Assembly (NCBI GenBank): GCA_027886185.1
Contig: WOAB01000568.1
Coordinates: 7,758,501-7,822,500, forward strand
DNA: 64,000 bases
DNA from: Rheum nobile
Lineage: Eukaryota; Streptophyta; Magnoliopsida; Caryophyllales; Polygonaceae
Direction: 5' to 3'
Below are positions 23,296-33,757 of the stretch, one piece after another. The notes beneath the pieces were generated by a model that worked only from the letters and a program-made list of their open reading frames with translations, did not search any database and had not been told where the DNA came from. Every line of letters begins with the position of its first letter. The stretch's first letter is position 1. The position numbers were made by a program, and so were the translations under genes.

Positions 23296-25029
23296 AAATA
23301 GCGTTGCTACTAACAGTATATGCAACCTATTATAACCTTTTTATATGAAGTTCACCTTTAAAATCCACAACAAAACCATTATGAACATAATAGCGCTGTA
23401 TCTAGCAATATACAACCTATTATAACAGCACTTCTTTTATCAAATAATTGATCAAAACTGTTCCCAATATAAACAAGAAATCATCCCAAATTAATTAACA
23501 ACAAACAATTGATAATTAATGAAAGTATGGAATGATGAGCAAGAGCGAACCGCCACTTGCCTAAATCCGCAGAAGCTTAAGCAAAGCTTAGAGACAACGG
23601 GCTCCTGGATCTGAAACTGGAGCAAATCTTGGATAATAAATCCCTAAGAAATGGCCCATAACAAGACCCTAAGTTAGATTCAATATACTTATATATGAAT
23701 CTAAAAGAATACAAGAAGAAATCAAAGGAAACGAGCAAAGCCCAAAGCCAAACCACAAAACACACAACTCGGACACACATACCGCGATCGCGGCAGGTCG
23801 CGGTCGGTCGCGGTTTTCGTGCTGTGACAGTGGCTAGCTCGCGAGACAACAATGGAGAATTTCTTACCCAAACCGATTTGTTTGCCTTCGATTTGTCTAT
23901 GGTTCGATCTCCCAACACCTCAAAGCTTCTCACAACACTGAAGAGCACCTTTCTAACACTCAAAGGGATCTCAAATTCTCACCCAACAAAGCTCAAAACT
24001 TGCTCAACAATGGTGGACAGAAAAACAGAGGAAGAAAGAAGAGGATGAAGAAGAGCTTCTTAGCTCCGGGTTTCAGCTCCTTTTATAGCCCAATCCGAGC
24101 TTCATCTGAGGGAACAAGGGAGGGGACAAGGGGACAAGGCAAAGGAGCCACTTGGCCTGCCCAAAAACAGAGAAAACAGAGGCGCTACAGTAACCGCCAC
24201 GCGAGGAAGACGACCGCCTCTGAAAAAGGCATTACCGCGATCGCGGCCGATCGCGGTGAATCGCGGTTGATCGCGTCAGATCGCGGTGAGTCGCGGTTTT
24301 AAGCCGACTTCGTTAATTCTTATCCGAACTTGGTTTGGATTAAATTTCTTAACTCCGGGTTAACTATATTCGTACATTAACGATACATTAACCCCGAAAA
24401 TACCTCAACTGTATTATATAATGCTCGGAAAATTTTACAGAGCTCAGACCCCTTTTGAGAGGGTCCGAGACTCACTGAATTAAATCCGTCTAGCAAAACG
24501 GGCATAAGAAAAATTTAAAAATAATTCAAAATACCCTTAAAAATTATGGGGTGTTACAGTGACCGAGTTGGCATCTAAGTTCAACCATCTTCTACAATAC
24601 GCCACTGCCGAGATCACCAGCGAGGCTCAAAAGATCTGGTACTTCCACGAGTGGATGAACCCGGATATCAAGCCATTAATGGTGTACCACACATGTTCTA
24701 CCTTGGAGCAGTATGTGGATTGTGCCTATAAGCTGGAGGTAACTCTCGAGGAGTCGACCAAGAGGCGTAACCGACAGAAGTCGATGCAGAATCAGAACCA
24801 GGGAGGTGGTTTTAAGCACCCTGTGCCACCATCTAACTTCGCCAAATCCGGCCGAGCTAAGACGGAGATGACACAAAGAGGATCGACTCAGCAGTCAGGG
24901 TAGACCAGGAGTACAGTTCAGTGTTATAACTGCGGTACTGCTGGGCACAAGAGCACTGAGTGTCGGAGGGAGAAGAGGCCATGCTTTGGGTGTGGACGTG
25001 ATGGTCATCTGCAAAAGTTCTGCAAGTAG
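21448..25029 (+). pseudogene. Gag of the Tekay-like element, split by a solo LTR
   Basis: Structural capsid/nucleocapsid part of the polyprotein. The N-terminal piece 21448-22109 (MVNPRSTRNSTRAGAGTSQN) carries the retrotransposon gag domain (MRPDCYNGKGEPVAVTHWF, EEASEWWES). It stops at the solo LTR and resumes at 24559 in the same frame (VTELASKFNHLLQYATAEI). The CCHC knuckle CYNCGTAGHKSTEC is at about 24920-24965, and a second Cys-rich motif (CFGCGRDGHLQKFC) follows. TAG stops at 24901-24903 and 25027-25029 interrupt what was one gag-pol frame; both sit where CAG is expected. Confidence 0.88.
22110..24558 (-). mobile_element. Solo LTR (2,449 bp, reverse) inserted in gag
   Basis: Begins TGTAACACCCCC and ends GGTGTTACA; read in reverse it has the same start and end blocks as the host element's LTR but is clearly diverged. 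Perfect 5-bp duplication GTGAC (22105-22109, 24559-24563). A reverse TATA box is at 24080-24087. GC-rich arrays of a different core, CCGCGATCGCGG, lie at 24205-24298 and 23780-23825. A (TA)n tract occupies about 23256-23292. ORFs inside are chance frames. Confidence 0.93.
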
Positions 25030-27096
25030 GGGAAGCAGAAGGGAGTAGAGTCGCAGCAAGAGTCAGTTCATCAGAGCAACCGACCTAGGTTTAAGCCTGC
25101 CGAGACTCCTAGCCCTTCAGTGCAGACGACTGCTCAGAACAGGGGAAAGGCCCCAGCTGTTTCTGGAAGTCAGGGCCAACGCTTGTACGAGATGCGTGAG
25201 GCAGATGGACCCAATGCTCCGATTGCTCAAGGTACTCTATACCTTCACTCTACTTCAGTGTGCATTCTGTTTGATTCTGGTGCTACGCATTCCTTTATTT
25301 CGGATAGCTGTGTTAGCAAGTTAGATTTAGTGTGCAACGATTCGTGCGACCATTTCATCGTTAATCTTCCTAATGGAGAACGTTTGGTGGGAACCAAGCA
25401 TTTGTCCGACTTTCCGATTACCATTCAGGGTAAGAAATTCGAGGCAGATTTAATCTGCATAGCCATGGCTCCATACGACATTATCCTCGGTATGGATTGG
25501 CTGACGCGTCATAAGGCGGTGATCGACTTCAGTTCAAGAACGGTGACGGTGTCATCCGGGGGCCAATTCGTGTGCAAGTTCAAAGGTCGAAATGACGCTG
25601 ATAACGGCAAGCTGATCAATGCGATGGCTGCGTTTAAGCTACTACGACAAGGATGTGTCGGGTACCTTTGCTACTTGGATTCACCCGAGAAGGATGGACC
25701 TGGGGTTCTTGATATTCCTGTAGTTAGGGAATTTTCGGATGTCTTTCCGGAAGAAATTCCAGGATTACCCCCGAACCGTGACGTTGAGTTTTCTATTGAT
25801 CTCGAGCCTGGTACGGCGCCGATTTCCAAATCACCATATCGGATGGCTCCGGCTGAGATGCAAGAATTGAAGAATCAACTTGAAGATCTTCTTGATAAAG
25901 GTTATGTCAGGCCGAGTGCATCGCCGTGGGGTGCTCCGGTATTATTCGTCAAAAAGAAGGACGGATCATTCCGACTTTGTATCGACTATCGAGAGTTGAA
26001 CAAGGTGACGATCAAGAACAAGTATCATTTGCCTAGGATTGATGACTTGTTGGACCAATTGCAGGGAGCAAAGGTTTTCTCCAAGATCGACTTAAGATCT
26101 GGATATCATCAACTCAGGATTCGGGAGCAGGACATTCCTAGAACTGCGTTTAGGACCAGATATGGTCATTACGAGTTCGTAGTGATGCCTTTTGAGCTTA
26201 CAAATGCTCCAGCTGTCTTTATGGATTTGATGAACCGATGTTTTCACCAGTACTTGGATAAGTTCGTGGTGGTTTTCATCGACAACATCTTGATCTATTC
26301 TCCGAATGAAGAAGTCCATGAGGAACATCTATGGATTTCCTTGTCGATCCTTAGACAACATCAGCTTTTTGCTAAACTGTCTAAATGTGAATTCTGGATA
26401 AAGGGAGTGGCTTTCTTAGGCCACGTGATCAATAAAAATGGGGTTATGGTTGATCCCCAAAAGATTGAAGCGGTGGCCAAATGGACACAGCCCCAGAGCG
26501 TGAAGGAGGTACGCAGTTTTCTTGGACTTGCCGGGTATTATAGAAGGTTCGTAGAAGGATTTTCAAAGATCGCTCTACCTATGACCAATCTACTCCGCAA
26601 AGTCCACAAGAAGTTTGTCTGGAATGACAAGTGCGAGGTCAGTTTCCAGGAGTTGAAGCGACGGTTGACCTCGGCACCCGTGTTAGCACTCCCAGAGGGG
26701 AATGACGATTATGTGGTCTATAATGATGCTTCCAAGTGTGGTCTCGGTTGTGTTTTGATGCAAAGGGGCAGAGTCATTGCTTACGCATCTAGACAACTCA
26801 AGACTTACGAAGAAAACTATCCGACACATGATCTTGAGTTAGCAGCGGTTGTCTTTGCGCTGAAGATTTGGAGGCATTACCTCTACGGTATAAGATGCCA
26901 AGTCTTCACCGACCACAAAAGTCTCAAGTATATATTTACTCAGAAGGAGTTAAATATGAGACAACGCCGCTGGCTAGAGTTGCTTAAGGACTACGACATG
27001 GAGTTGTTGTATCATCCGGGCAAGGCTAATGTAGTAGCTGATGCACTAAGCCAGAAGACAACGCACGAGACTGTGGTTGCGTTGCTTACTGCTTAG
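25030..27096 (+). pseudogene. Protease, reverse transcriptase and RNase H of the Tekay-like element
   Basis: One open stretch after the second TAG. The aspartic protease motif FDSGATHSF is at about 25268-25295. The RT core runs from about 25800 (SPYRMAPAEM, GAPVLFVKKKDGSFRLCIDY, KIDLRSGYHQLRI). The catalytic box reads FIDNILIYS at about 26275-26300 where FIDD is expected, with the Asn codon at 26284-26286, so the enzyme should be dead. RNase H follows (DASKCGLGCVLMQ, DLELAAVVFALKIWRHYLYG, FTDHKSLKY) and ends with the connection motif YHPGKANVVADALS. A TAG at 27094-27096 separates it from integrase in the same frame. Confidence 0.92.
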
Positions 27097-28660
27097 ACCA
27101 AGCTAAACCAAGAGTCATGCGACATTGAAGTCTTGTATGACCAGCGTAGAGGGTACCTGAGTATGATGGAAATTCAGGCTACACTGCTGGATCAAATCAA
27201 AGAAAAGCAAGTCGATGACATCATCTTGGTAAAGTTAAGCAGTGAAGTGATGGATGGGAAAGCTCCCAGTTTTGTGGTTCAGGATGATGGATCACTTTGG
27301 TTTCAGGATCGGATCTGTGTGCCTGACACAGAAGGTCTTCGTCAGTTGGTAATGAGAGAAGCTCATTCATCTGCTTATTCTGTGCATCCTGGCTCTAGCA
27401 AGATGTACAAGGATCTCAGGAAGAAGTTTTGGTGGCCAAACATGAAGTGGGACGTAGCAGACTTTGTGACAAGGTGCTTAACTTGCCAAAAAGTCAAGAT
27501 CGAACACCGCAGGCCAGGTGGTGAGATGCTACCTCTCCCCGTACCAGAATGGAAATGGGAGGACATTTCCATGGACTTCGTCACTGGGCTACCAAAGACT
27601 CGAAGTCAGAGAGATGCTATCTGGGTAATTGTGGATAGGCTTACGAAGAGTGCTCATTTCATAGCCATCAAGACCACATGGGAAACCCAGAAGCTAGCCG
27701 AAGTTTACCAGAAGGAGATTGTCCGCTTACATGGCATTCCTAAGACCATTGTATCGGACCGAGATGGCCGTTTCATGTCAAGATTCTGGAAGGAACTTCA
27801 TAAGGCTATGAGGACCGAGTTGAGGTTCAGTACATCGTTTCATCCTCATACAGATGGCCAGTCTGAAAGGACCATCCAGACTCTGGAGGATATGCTTAGA
27901 GCTTGTGTGCTCGATCGTCCGACTAGCTGGGAGGACAGCTTGAGTCTGATTGAGTTCACATACAACAATAGCTGGCATGCTACAATCAAGATGGCTCCGT
28001 TTGAAGCTTTGTATGGTCGCAGATGCAGATCTCCGATTTGTTGGGACGATAATGCCGACAAAATTCTGCTTGGACCAGAGTTGGTCGAAAGGACGGCTTT
28101 AGACATTGCTTTGATCAGACAAAGGATGTTGACCGCTCAGAGTCGACAAAAGTCCTACGCAGATCGGAAGCGCAGGACTGTCGAGTTCGAGGTCGGTGAC
28201 AATGTTTTTTGTCAAGGTATCGCCATCCAAAGGAGTTTTCAGATTTGGTAAGCGTGGGAAGCTTAACCCTCGCTACGTGGGACCATTCGAGATTCTGGAT
28301 AAAGTGGGATCTCTAGCGTATCGCTTGGCTTTGCCGCCATCGGCTCACCCGGTGCATAATGTGTTCCACGTATCTTTACTCAGAAAGTATGTACCAGATG
28401 AGTCTCATGTACTTAGTTACGAGGACATCGAGATTCAAGCTAATGGTACTTATGAAGAGTTGCCCGTCCGCATTTTGGAGCGTCGGGAGAAGCATTTGCG
28501 CAACAAGATCGTACCATTGGTACGAGTGCTGTGGTCCAAGTCAGGGACCGAAGAAGTTACTTGGGAGACGTGGGAAACCGAGTCAGATATGCTCAGGCGT
28601 TTTCTCGAGTTATTCTCGACCTAAGTTTCGGGGTCGAAACTTCTTGTAAGGGGGAGGAGA
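27097..28660 (+). pseudogene. Integrase with C-terminal chromodomain-like region, Tekay-like element
   Basis: Inserts retroelement cDNA into the genome. HHCC finger (HSSAYSVHPG ... CLTCQKVKIEHRRPGG) at about 27360-27520. The DDE core has WVIVDRLTKSAHF, the second Asp in IVSDRDGRFMS and the Glu in PHTDGQSERTIQTLEDML. At about 28210-28230 the frame shifts, and the rest is read in another frame at 28196-28624 (GKLNPRYVGPFEILDKVG, HPVHNVFHVSLLRKYVPD). It ends with the chromodomain-like VRVLWSKSGTEEVTWETW typical of Tekay-type chromoviruses. A purine tract and the 3' LTR follow. Confidence 0.9.
28648..28660 (+). promoter_or_regulatory. Polypurine tract
   Basis: AAGGGGGAGGAGA directly before the 3' LTR, the expected plus-strand primer. 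Confidence 0.85.
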
Positions 28661-31102
28661 TGTAATACCCCGTATTTTTGTAAGGTTATTTTGGGAATTA
28701 TGGAATTTTCCCGAGTACCCGTTGTGTACGTCGGATTTAATTCAGGTAGCTTGAGACATTCTGTAATGTGCTCTGTATCTGTAATATTGTTCTCAGTGAA
28801 ATAATATACAAACAAGGTGTCTTAGATTTTAATTGTCGTTCGCATACGATAATTTTTATCCCGGTTTAATGTCTTATCCGTTCAAAGCTGAACGGGCGGG
28901 AAAAAGGGTCACGGCGATCGTCGTAAAGTCGCGGCGACCGCCGTCGTGAGACCCAAGCACGACGACCGCCGTAAAGATACGACGCCCGCCGTTCCAACAC
29001 CCGAGGAGGCAGCTGATGTGTCATGTCGCGGCGACCGCCGTAAATTACGGCGACCGCCGTAAATTACGGCGACCGCCGTAAGTGCCGTCATCGTTGCCCA
29101 GCAGTCGTTGCCCGTTGGTCGCCGGCGTTGTTTCTGGCGAGCGCCGCAGTAGCTCTAGGCCCTCGTCTTCGAACTCCAGATGTGTTGGCTATAAAAGGAG
29201 GTGCTGGGGGAGAGGTTTTGAGCCATCCAAGCACCAAACCTCTGCCAAATTCGCCTCTCGCCGGAGTTGTGCCTTCGCCGGAAATTTTGAAGCTTTCGTC
29301 GGTGTTGTTAGTGGTGTTTCCAACAGCCTTTGTGAAGCCTTGTGGTTGCCTTGGAAGGTCAGAAACCAAGCCAGGCTGAAAGGGGTCGAAACTCGCTCGT
29401 GTTTTGGGGTGAGATTTCTCTCATTCTGCGTCGTCTGAGTTCGTCACGGCGACCGTCGTGTTCTTCGCGGCAACCGCCGTGATGAAGACGGCGACCGCCG
29501 CCAAGAACGACGACCGCCGCCAGTGCCCAGAACGCCTTCGTGGCTTTGGCTTGGTCGGTTGTCATCGTGGCGTCTTTCCTTTCGTGTTCTTTCGCCGTGT
29601 TTAGATTCGTACTGTTTATGTCGGATCTAACTTAGGGTTCCTTTTATGGGTCGACTCGAAGGTTGTTGTGCTATCGGAGCTATACCGTGTCGAGCCCGGA
29701 ATCCAGTTGACGTCTTTAGACTATTCTGCGGAGTAAGGCAAGTGGCGGTTCGCTCTTGCTCTTTCGTTCCATATTTACATTAATTATCAGTAGTTTATCT
29801 GAGTAATTAATTTGGAATGAATACTCTATTTGTCTGGAAACGGTTTTGATAAACTGTTTTGAAAATCATATAATAGGTTGTATATCTGTTAGAACAACGC
29901 TATTATCTGTGATCGCCTTTCGGGCCTTTATGTGGATTTATCCTGTAACTGTTGTTGTGCTGTAACTGTTTAGTTAGCACTGTTAGATAGGAACGTTACT
30001 CGGACTCTGTCCAGTCGTTTCTTTATAATCTGGTATCGGGGTGGCTCGTCCCCATCTGGTACTATTCTATGATCATGATCGGTCTCTTTCACAAGTGTGT
30101 AGAGACAGGATACTTAGCTGGTGTCACAAACCTTTCGGTATACGTCACTCTCGACGAAACGTATACTAAGATGTGTCGTCCCACTGGTGGGGTACATATG
30201 TAAAAGTCTATAACGTGATGCGTGTTTTTGAAACATAAATCAGATAAGTGCTACCTTGACGCACATAATTAATACACCTTGGGCGAGTAGTGCAGCTAAG
30301 TTCAGTGCAGTTAGGAAAACTCGTCTTTACTTGAATATAGTACGTTCTCTTTCCAATCTGGATTCGCTGTAGGCGATGAGGTTGGTCGTGAACCGAAGCA
30401 TCTCAGTCAGTTTTAAATCATTGTTGTATGATTCTGTAATATTCCGGATTTGTCATTACTTCCTTAAAGACTCAATCTCTTTGAGTCTCTTTTCGAGTTG
30501 ATTTCTGTGAAGATTCAGTCTTCCAGAATCTTCTCATGTGCATACCTCTTGTTTATTCCAGTAGGAATATGATGGTTGACTACCGTTATCGGTTATTATC
30601 CGAGAAGCGATGAGTCTAACCTTATATGACTGATTCGAACCAGTCTGCTTTATATCCTTGCTAGTCTATTCATTTAGACTAACCAACCAATATTTTTCCC
30701 TTGCATGGTTGGCTAGTGTCATCCGTTTGATTCGGCACATCAGTTAAGAAGTAGCTCAGAAGATTAGAAGGACTATGGAGTCGGCGGTGGTTTTTGAATG
30801 TTTTAATTATTTCTTTAATCAGGTTATGATCCTTTGGACAATAACTCCGATTGTAATGTACTTTCTTAGTCTTCCGCTGTGTTTGGTTTAAACTATGTTT
30901 TGACCTATTCGGGATTGGGTTGTAATCCCGTAACTCTTATTTCCTTGACAATGTTATATTTTGGAATTTAATGCTTGATCATTGTGTATCAATCGCATTT
31001 CATAAAATGTATTTTTGGTAAAGCCTTGGGTGATCTCGGTAAGGAACACTGGGGTCATTGGCGGTAATACCTTTCCAAAAGGGTTAAGTTTTGGGGATGT
31101 TA
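28661..31102 (+). repeat. 3' LTR of the Tekay-like element, interrupted near its end
   Basis: Nearly identical to the 5' LTR from TGTAATACCCCG onward; TATA box 29190-29197; GC arrays 28911-29083 and 29442-29520. It stops at GATGTTA (31096-31102), two bases short of the terminal CA. A second GATGTTA followed by CA at 31682-31690 and the duplication CAAAC at 31691-31695 complete the element beyond the SINE cluster. Confidence 0.92.
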
Positions 31103-31256
31103 GGCCGCTTGTTAAAGCATGAGGTCTCGAGTTCGAGCCTTGCGAACAACCTCCCAGCCATGGGGATTTGGTTGGGGTACATGGGCTGCGGCCCATGGAT
31201 AGAGAAATGGCTGGCCCGATAAGGTCGGAGCCCCTCTCATTCAAAGTGTATTTTTT
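31103..31256 (+). mobile_element. tRNA-derived SINE fragment
   Basis: Starts GGCCGCTTGTTAAAGCATGA and contains a polymerase III box-B-like GAGTTCGAGCC (near 31127), ending in a T-rich tail (31251-31257). Box A is weak or incomplete, so it may be truncated. It abuts the inverted SINE pair. Confidence 0.55.
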
Positions 31257-31690
31257 TGTAACATCACAGGCCAAGCTACCCCAGCCACCAAGCCGCCCAG
31301 CCACCCAACGGTGCCGGCGCCGGTATTGGTGCCGCCTGGTTGTCCAAGGGCATGCAGCCCACACACCCAACCCTTCCCCCATTTAAATGGGTAGGTTGTT
31401 GCCCACGGGGATCGAACCCGGGACCTTTAGATACAAGGGCAATGCCTTACCACTTGTATCACCAATTGTGTTGCAGCGCAATTGGTGATACAAGTGGTAA
31501 GGCATTGCCCTTGTATCTAAAGGTCTCGGGTTCGATCCCCGTGGGCAACAACCTACCCATTTAAATGGGGGAAGGGTTGGGTGTGTGGGCTGCATGCCCT
31601 TGGACAACCAGGCGGCACCAGTACCGGCGCCGGCACCGTTGGATGGCTGGGCGGCTTGGTGGCTGGGGTAGCTTGGGCTGTGATGTTACA
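31257..31690. repeat. Inverted pair of tRNA-derived SINE copies forming a 212-bp-arm palindrome
   Basis: Arms 31257-31468 and 31479-31690 are inverse complements with about four mismatches, separated by 10 bp (TGTTGCAGCG). Each arm reads from the centre outward as a SINE: box A-like GATACAAGTGGTAAGGC, then box B GGTTCGATCCCCG, then a GC-rich body. Transcribed, it would form a very stable hairpin. The outer ends share TGTGATGTTACA with the LTR terminus, so the exact insert boundary is ambiguous. Confidence 0.85.
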
Positions 31691-31695
31691 CAAAC

Positions 31696-33008
31696 ATTTA
31701 TCAATGTACTAAAAATATCAAATAAATGTAGATAATATAGAACCAAAATTATACGTTTTGTTGGTCTGACATGAAAGTCCAACCTTCTCCATTTGTCCCA
31801 TTCAACTCAGATTTTAGATGGTTTAAAAACCATTCCTAACTATTTCTATTCTCCCCCTCAACTACAGCCCAACATATAGGAAACATTTGATTGTTTCCAT
31901 CTCTCCTTATTGATGCAAGTAAGATTCCACCAAGGAATGTTTTAAGAAAACATCCATCCAAGCATATAAACTGTCTACAACCAAAGATCAATCCATTTTC
32001 AATCTTGGAAAGCATACAAAGAATCTTTGGAATACTGGAGGACTTGAAGGGATAGTGAGTAGCTCAAATGTATCTCCATTATTTGACATTTTTAACTCTT
32101 CAATATACCTTTCAACTTTGTTATAATGATCCTTTACGGAACCATGTAACATTTTATAAGCAATTGCTTTTGCCTTGTATTCTACCCATGGGTTTAAAAT
32201 GACACCATACCTCCTCCTAACACTATCGATAATATCAGCAGCTGGCCATTGAGGTTTGTCCTTGAAGTGAGCAAGGTATTGCCTAGCAAGCCATTTGGAT
32301 GTAAGTAGACGGTTTCTTTTCATATCTCTCACACAACAATGTTCTTTAATAACACTTTTCACAAGCAAACAACCCTCATTGTCATGCCATGATGCATAAA
32401 CTTTGAATGGATAACCTTCCTTACAAAATATCCCAATCTTTCTCTTCCTTTTGTCACACACCCCAAATTGCAAGCTGAACCCATTCAAAATGCCATACAT
32501 TGTTGCATATTCCTTGCACATATCCATAATTGGAAATCTCAACCCGATTTTACAATCCAATTTCTTGTAATCAATTTTCCCACTAATAATCATGTTGCTC
32601 CTCCTTCTTTTCATCTTTACAATGTCATCGTCTTTATCTTCAGAAATAATTTCCATATCGCCATCCGAATCATCGTATTCACTTAAGTGTCCTTCAATCT
32701 ACTTCTCTATTTCAGCTCTATATTCCCTAACTTTTTCTCTTGCTATTTGAAACTCCTCATCAAACGTGTCCATTTCAAGTGCATTCAAGTTATTCTCATC
32801 AATCTCCTCATCAAGACGTTTCTTCAAGTTCATATTGAACACATTTTCCTTTCACATTTGATAAGATTCCTTCCTCATCCACAAGTACACTTGCTAAATC
32901 ATCATCACTTGTAGGGTATTCATTAGGGGCATAATCAGATTCACTCGACTCATCACAAAATTCATCCCAATTCATAGTAACTTCATCGTTATCTACTTTC
33001 CATGCCAT
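31696..33008 (-). pseudogene. MULE transposase, N-terminal and catalytic part
   Basis: Begins MAWKVDNDEVTMNWDEFCDE (33008), an acidic N-terminus. A MuDR-type DNA-binding region follows at 31988-32656 (FPIMDMCKEYATMYGILNGF, zinc-binding Cys/His around VIKEHCC). The catalytic core starts after a frame break at about 31.98 kb with GLIFGCRQFICLDGCFLK, holding a presumed catalytic Asp, then NNQMFPICWAVVE. A splice donor after SDQQN (GTATAA, about 31756) opens the intron in which the retrotransposon sits. Defects: frame changes near 32.81 kb, a stop near 32.70 kb, the frame break near 31.98 kb and another stop in the core. Not functional. Confidence 0.85.
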
Positions 33009-33322
33009 CTTATCAACCCTAACATGAAACTGAAATCAAATTAAACACTAACATGAAATTCTACAATCTTAACAAACAAGTGAATAGGCAAAAGTTATCA
33101 ATGATGTATAGCAAGTATGTTAACAAAGGAAAGCAAATTAAAACCCTAACATGAAATTCTAGAAGTGTAACATTTAATTGACTACAAATAGGTTGACAAA
33201 GGAAAACAAACTGTAAACTCAAAATGTTTTGATTAATTTAATTGTAGATGAAGTGTCTTTCTTATATTTTATTTAAGAATAATTAATTCCATGTCACACC
33301 TAATCACCAATTTCGGTTGCCA

Positions 33323-33463
33323 TGTCATCAAACATCACCGGAAAAACTAGCGTATTATTTTGGATAAATAGGATGAAAGTTGGTATAATAATTGGTTATT
33401 TTAAAAGGTTGTATTATTTTGGGTTAATGGACAATAGTTGGTATTATTTTCGATAATTTTGCC
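33323..33463 (-). repeat. MULE right terminal inverted repeat
   Basis: Reverse complement of the left terminus with scattered substitutions. It ends GGC at 33461-33463 immediately before the right copy of the TTTTTTTAA target duplication. Confidence 0.92.
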
Positions 33464-33757
33464 TTTTTTTAATACAAAATAAATAACAGGTCCAATCTTT
33501 AAGAGAAGAAAAACCTTGAATTATTACAATTGATGATTTTCTTACAAAGTTGTTACATAAGTTATCATACATCGAGTTCAAACGGTAGAACCTATACAGA
33601 GATGTAAGAAGCACTTGCTCGGAAAAAGTGGTGGATGAGAGAATCCTTGCAATGCAGTTGAATTGATCCCATGTGTAGCTAGGAAATCATCTGTGTGATT
33701 TGCTTCTCTAAAGTATATCTATATGGAATCAGAAAAAGAAAGTAAAATCGTAATGTC

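Larger units (their letters stand above)
17622..31690 (+). mobile_element. Tekay-like Ty3/gypsy chromovirus, 14 kb, with nested insertions
   Basis: LTRs of about 2.4 kb begin TGTAATACCCCG and end TGTTACA. A PBS (TGGTATCAGAGC, 20032) complementary to initiator tRNA-Met and a purine tract (28648-28660) flank the interior. The 5-bp duplication CAAAC (17617-17621, 31691-31695) is perfect and lies in the MULE transposase intron. The interior has an extra upstream ORF, one gag-pol frame and a C-terminal chromodomain-like end. Three TAG stops, a frameshift and an Asp to Asn change in the RT active site make it defective. Secondary insertions: a solo LTR (22110-24558) and a SINE cluster (31103-31681). 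Without them it is about 11 kb. Lineage assigned from the integrase C-terminus; Tekay is my best reading. Confidence 0.9.
13831..33463 (-). mobile_element. Mutator-like element (MULE) with nested insertions, 19.6 kb
   Basis: Class II transposon of the MuDR group. Its ends are about 150-bp terminal inverted repeats (13831-13980 and 33323-33463), aligned by eye over almost their full length. It is flanked by a perfect 9-bp duplication TTTTTTTAA (13822-13830 and 33464-33472), the diagnostic MULE footprint. Removing the 14-kb retrotransposon at 17622-31690 leaves about 5.6 kb, a normal MULE length. It carries two convergent gene remnants, a GRF zinc-finger protein (plus) and a transposase (minus), echoing the mudrA/mudrB layout of maize MuDR. 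Both genes are damaged. It lies directly upstream of the BEACH gene's 5'UTR exon. Confidence 0.92.

Noticed and set aside
31168..31607. Opposed 72-74-codon ORFs giving nearly the same protein from both strands
   Set aside because: They are translations of the two arms of the SINE palindrome; the bodies are polymerase III-type repeats, not genes.
33473..33757. Host gene 3' exon ending SFSDSI
   Set aside because: The frame joins the LINE RNase H segment once the Cassandra LTR is removed.
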